This document shows positions 60,917 to 64,000 of a stretch of 64,000 nt of DNA, in pieces (position 1 is the stretch's first letter; every line of letters begins with the position of its first letter). The translations under genes were made by a program, and so were the position numbers. Source of the stretch: Paenibacillus jilunlii (lineage in GTDB: Bacteria > Bacillota > Bacilli > Paenibacillales > Paenibacillaceae); contig NZ_FNGM01000021.1 of the NCBI RefSeq assembly GCF_900102965.1, forward strand, positions 1 to 64,000, given 5' to 3'. The notes under the pieces are model-generated. The model saw only the letters and a list, made by a program, of their open reading frames with translations. It searched no databases and was not told where the DNA came from.

Positions 60917-62656
60917 ATGGCAAAAAAGAGAAAATGGTGGTCTGGGTTACTGGTTTTATCTCTAGTAGGGGTTCTATTCACAGGTTGCAGTACAAATAAC
61001 ACCGCAACTAAATCACCTAATGCTGCAGCAGAGAGCTCTGCTCCAGCCGCAAGCGAAGCTCCCGCAGCTTCCGAACCGGCTGCAGGCGCCCCTGTTGATG
61101 GCGGCACGCTGGTTATGAGCACATTCTCCGATATCGTCAATCTTAACCCTCTTATGATCAACGATACTTCTTCCGGTGATTTAGCAGAATTCGTATTTGC
61201 CAAACTTTACAATTTGGACCGCGAAGGAAATGTTAAGGCAGAACCTTGGTCTCTGGCAGCGGATGTGCCGGAAATCTCTGCTGATGGATTGACTTATACT
61301 GTGAAGCTGAAAGACGGCATCAAATGGAGCGATGGCCAGCCGGTCACTGCAGACGATGTGGTATTTACGGTTGATATGGCGAAGAATCCGGAAACCGGAT
61401 CGCCGCTTACAAGTCTATTCGACAAGGTAAAGACCGTTGAGAAAGTCGATGACAAGACAGTGAAGTTCACAATGAAGCAAGTGTACGCGCCATTCTTGTA
61501 CTCCTTGGTTCAAGCCGTTGTACCAGCCCATGTTCTGAAGGATGTTAAGCCGAAAGAAATGCAAACTAATGCATATGGTACCGACCCGGCTAAAACCGTT
61601 ACGAACGGACCGTGGAAATGGACCTCCTGGAAACAGGGCGACAGCCATACCCTTGATGCTGATCCAAACTATTGGGGCGAAGTTAAACCTCACATTGCAC
61701 AACTGGTTTATAAAATCTACGCTGACCAGAATACCGAGGTTCAAGCTCTCCTGAAGGGTGACACGGACCATATCAGTGCGATTCCGGTTACACAGGTTGA
61801 GGCAGTCAAAGCAAACAACTCGATTAATATCATCCAAAAGCCGGGCGCCCAGTATGAATATGTAATGTTCAACTTCGATTCCAAGAACTTCAAAGATAAT
61901 TACGGTCTGTTTGCGGGACAGAAGACCAGACAGGCCATTGCACATGCACTGAACCGTCAAGGTATGGTTGATAACATTCTGAAGGGTGTCGGCGCGCTGA
62001 TGAACGCACCGTTCCTGCCGGACACTTGGGCTGATCCGGGCGATGCAGCCGTTAACTACGATTACAATGCAGAAACAGCCAAGAAGCTGCTGGCGGAAGA
62101 CGGATGGGTTGCCGGCAAGGATGGCATCCTGACCAAAGACGGACACCGGTTCTCCTTCGAACTGCAATATAATGCGGGCAACAGCCGCCGCGAGCAGGTT
62201 GCTGCAGTCATTCAGCAGAACCTGAAGGAAGTCGGCATTGAAGTTACACCGAAGGCCATTGACTTTGCGGCCTGGATTGACCAGAACGTAACACCGGGTA
62301 AATTCCAAGCCCTGCTGTTAGCATGGTCCCTGAACACTCCTGACCCCGATTCAGAGAGCGTCTTCTCCTCGAAGTACTTCCCGCCTGCCGGACAGAACAG
62401 CGGCTGGTATAAGAATGAGAAGCTGGATCAGCTGTGGGTAGACGGATATTCTACGGTTGACCAGGCCAAGCGCAAAGAAATTTATAAAGAAGTAGGTAAA
62501 GAAATCTCTACCGACCTGCCTTACGTGTTCCTGTATCAATATGGGCAAGCCATTGGTACGGGGCCTAGAGTTCACTGGGCAGAGGAAGATGCTCCTGAAC
62601 CTTCACTGGGATATGGACAGTACTTCCATGCGATCAAATGGTGGGTAACCGACTAA
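60917..62656 (+). CDS. Oligopeptide ABC transporter substrate-binding lipoprotein
   Basis: 579 residues. A lipoprotein signal ends in LFTGC (Cys24), followed by an Ala/Ser/Pro linker (AAAESSAPAASEAPAASEP). It is a family 5 solute-binding protein (SBP_bac_5): LVMSTFSDIVNLNPLMIND, VKLKDGIKWSDGQPVTADDV and, later, NGPWKWTSWKQGDS are typical of AppA/OppA/DppA. It captures peptides outside the membrane and passes them to the permeases encoded next. AAGGAGGAG lies eight bases before ATG. The following 117-bp gap has a strong hairpin, suggesting higher expression of this gene than of the permeases. Confidence 0.93.
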   Translation: MAKKRKWWSGLLVLSLVGVLFTGCSTNNTATKSPNAAAESSAPAASEAPAASEPAAGAPVDGGTLVMSTFSDIVNLNPLMINDTSSGDLAEFVFAKLYNLDREGNVKAEPWSLAADVPEISADGLTYTVKLKDGIKWSDGQPVTADDVVFTVDMAKNPETGSPLTSLFDKVKTVEKVDDKTVKFTMKQVYAPFLYSLVQAVVPAHVLKDVKPKEMQTNAYGTDPAKTVTNGPWKWTSWKQGDSHTLDADPNYWGEVKPHIAQLVYKIYADQNTEVQALLKGDTDHISAIPVTQVEAVKANNSINIIQKPGAQYEYVMFNFDSKNFKDNYGLFAGQKTRQAIAHALNRQGMVDNILKGVGALMNAPFLPDTWADPGDAAVNYDYNAETAKKLLAEDGWVAGKDGILTKDGHRFSFELQYNAGNSRREQVAAVIQQNLKEVGIEVTPKAIDFAAWIDQNVTPGKFQALLLAWSLNTPDPDSESVFSSKYFPPAGQNSGWYKNEKLDQLWVDGYSTVDQAKRKEIYKEVGKEISTDLPYVFLYQYGQAIGTGPRVHWAEEDAPEPSLGYGQYFHAIKWWVTD

Positions 62657-62678
62657 ATGAACAGACACAGGAAATAGA

Positions 62679-62741
62679 ATCGCGGGGGAGGAAAGAGAAT
62701 TCTCTTTCCTCTTCTCCTTTTGTCTTGAAGAGGCCCGCGAT
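62679..62741. terminator. Intercistronic hairpin between binding protein and permease genes
   Basis: A perfect 24-bp palindrome (62688-62711, GAGGAAAGAGAA and its complement) is nested in ATCGCGGG (62679) / CCCGCGAT (62734), with CTTCTCCTTTTG after the inner stem. It can act as partial terminator or mRNA stabiliser, as often seen after solute-binding protein genes. Confidence 0.65.
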
Positions 62742-62773
62742 CCTATGCCTTACCATCTCTAGGAGGACATTAG

Positions 62774-63745
62774 ATGACTGAATATCTGATCCGTCGCGTA
62801 CTGCAATCGGTGCTGGTGATCTTTTTGATTACTATACTTACCTTTCTTCTAATTCATGCGGCCCCCGGAGGGCCGACCCAGATGATGCTGTCTCCGGGAC
62901 TTTCACCGGAAGTCTTCAAGCAGCAAGCGCATAATCTCGGCCTGGACCAGCCTGTCCCTGTACAGTATGTGCGCTGGATTAGCGGCTTGCTGCAGGGAGA
63001 CCTGGGTTATACTTTTAAAAATCATCTGCCGGTTGCAGATTTGCTATGGCCCCGTATCGGCAATACCTTCATTCTCATGGGGGCAGCCTGGCTGTTATCT
63101 CTACTCATTGCGATTCCCTGGGGAATCTATAACAGCACCAAAGTATATGGGTTGTCCGATCAGTCGGCCTCCTTCATCTCTTATCTCGGTTTTGCGATGC
63201 CAACGTTCTGGTTCGGAATACTGCTGCAGCAGTGGTTTTCCCTGAAGCTGAACTGGTTTCCTCTGTCCGATATGCATACAAGAGGCAAAGAAGGGGATAT
63301 CGGCGACTTGTTCATGCACCTTGTGCTGCCGGTAACGGTGCTGTCACTAGGATTTCTGGCTTCCTACATGAAGTATGCGCGGGCAAGCATGCTGGAAGTG
63401 CTGGACCAGGATTATATCCGTACTGCACGCGCCAAGGGTGTCAAAGAACGGAAGGTCGTTTTCCATCATGCGCTGCGCAATGCGCTTATTCCTATCATCA
63501 CCATTCTGGGCCTGGATCTTCCTATATTGGTGGCAGGGGCCGCCTTGACAGAGAGTGTGTTCAACTGGCCGGGCATGGGACGCTGGTTCGTGCAAATGGC
63601 GACCGAGCGCGAATATTCAGTTCTCATGGCTATAACGATCGTAACGGCGGTTATGGTTGTGCTGGGCAATCTGCTCGCAGATATTTTGTATGCGATAGTA
63701 GATCCCCGCGTCAAGCTCGGCAAGCAAGGAGGGAAAGCAGCATGA
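62774..63745 (+). CDS. Oligopeptide ABC transporter permease, AppB/OppB type
   Basis: 323 residues, AGGAGGAC before ATG. Six membrane helices; TEYLIRRVLQSVLVIFLITI at the start, then AAPGGPTQMMLSPGLSPEVF as the first external loop. The EAA cytoplasmic loop is YIRTARAKGVKERKVVFHHA then LRNALIPIITILG, which docks on the ATPase. The end, LLADILYAIVDPRVKLG, is characteristic. Its stop overlaps the start of the second permease by four bases. Confidence 0.93.
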   Translation: MTEYLIRRVLQSVLVIFLITILTFLLIHAAPGGPTQMMLSPGLSPEVFKQQAHNLGLDQPVPVQYVRWISGLLQGDLGYTFKNHLPVADLLWPRIGNTFILMGAAWLLSLLIAIPWGIYNSTKVYGLSDQSASFISYLGFAMPTFWFGILLQQWFSLKLNWFPLSDMHTRGKEGDIGDLFMHLVLPVTVLSLGFLASYMKYARASMLEVLDQDYIRTARAKGVKERKVVFHHALRNALIPIITILGLDLPILVAGAALTESVFNWPGMGRWFVQMATEREYSVLMAITIVTAVMVVLGNLLADILYAIVDPRVKLGKQGGKAA

Positions 63746-64000
63746 GTACTAACCCTTCACAATTGCCCGCGGATGCCTTGCCTTCAATGGAAACGAAAAA
63801 AGCGGCTGAATTAAAAAAACCTCCGGGCCCCTGGGCCATCTTGTGGAAAAAGTTCTCGCACAACCCATACGCGATGAGCGGACTTGTCGTGCTGCTTTTT
63901 TTCATAGTGATTGCTGCACTCGCTCCCGTCCTCACTAAATATAAGCCGGAAGCCATTGATTTGATGTTTGCCAACCTGAAGCCCGGAGTGGACGGGCATC
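63742..64000 (+). CDS. Oligopeptide ABC transporter permease, AppC/OppC type, cut by window end
   Basis: Only the first 86 residues are visible. A hydrophilic N-terminus rich in Lys/Pro (about 1-37) leads into WAILWKKFSHNPYAMSGLVV then LLFFIVIAALAPVL, the first helix of OppC-like permeases. It starts at ATG 63742 with GGAGGG upstream, inside the end of the first permease gene. Pairs with that permease to form the channel. Confidence 0.9.
   Translation, partial: MSTNPSQLPADALPSMETKKAAELKKPPGPWAILWKKFSHNPYAMSGLVVLLFFIVIAALAPVLTKYKPEAIDLMFANLKPGVDGH

Noticed and set aside
61415..62308. 297-codon minus-strand frame
   Set aside because: Antisense shadow of the oligopeptide-binding protein gene.
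1..64000. Insertion sequences, integrases, tRNA or rRNA genes
   Set aside because: No transposase, recombinase, tRNA cloverleaf or rRNA stretch was recognised anywhere in the window.

Overview
The window looks like a chromosomal segment of a Paenibacillus-type Firmicute. The evidence is mixed: near-textbook Gram-positive ribosome binding sites, a secreted GH11 xylanase and a GH105 hydrolase beside AraC control, YesM-type and OmpR/VanR-type two-component systems, a c-di-AMP riboswitch, moderate G+C, and many short dispersed intergenic palindromes. No rRNA, tRNA, CRISPR array or insertion sequence was seen. The right end cuts an oligopeptide permease gene.

Layout. 1-602 holds only repeats. 603-2765 is a divergent AraC regulator / GH105 pair. 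2940-8041 has a giant HEAT-repeat protein, a GNAT overlapping its 3' end, a polyol dehydrogenase remnant and xynA. 8266-13254 carries a CDP-alcohol phosphatidyltransferase and a regulator-kinase-ABC transporter set resembling lantibiotic immunity (LanFEG) loci. 13453-15780 is a c-di-AMP riboswitch followed by NfeD and flotillin genes. 16030-17926 is a GntR/ABC operon of YtrA type. 18099-22639 is a second two-component system with a membrane-anchored S41 peptidase and an AlkD-like gene. 22783-27082 has sstT, a second phosphatidyltransferase paralogue with a VOC gene, and a TetR/flavodoxin operon. 27429-30589 has a tetratrico-like protein, two frameshifted genes and an orphan YesM-like kinase. 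30682-37926 has a heterodimeric ABC exporter, a DUF4003 protein, a GT-C membrane glycosyltransferase with a Gly-rich lipoprotein, and a ClbS/DfsB protein.

38439-47717 is an accessory, defence-like island. It starts with a two-gene unit whose first product shows a PD-(D/E)XK nuclease pattern, continues with a complete type I restriction-modification operon (hsdM-hsdS-hsdR), and ends with a Fic gene that lost its active site and two unknown genes. It is followed by a decayed BlaR1/BlaI pair (47714-49188), a streptothricin-acetyltransferase-like gene and an exact 51-bp, seven-unit palindromic array (49928-50277).

50313-55048 is core metabolism: a LysR regulator divergent from zwf, tal and gnd (pentose phosphate pathway). 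55320-64000 has a VOC protein, a secreted protein of unknown function, an amino-acid permease, a diguanylate cyclase and the start of an oligopeptide ABC operon.

Most notable: the 51-bp array with apparent compensatory changes, the nuclease-like pair beside the type I system, the riboswitch upstream of NfeD/flotillin, and two paralogous phosphatidyltransferases that both place a strong Shine-Dalgarno in front of an ATA codon where the family normally starts with ATG.
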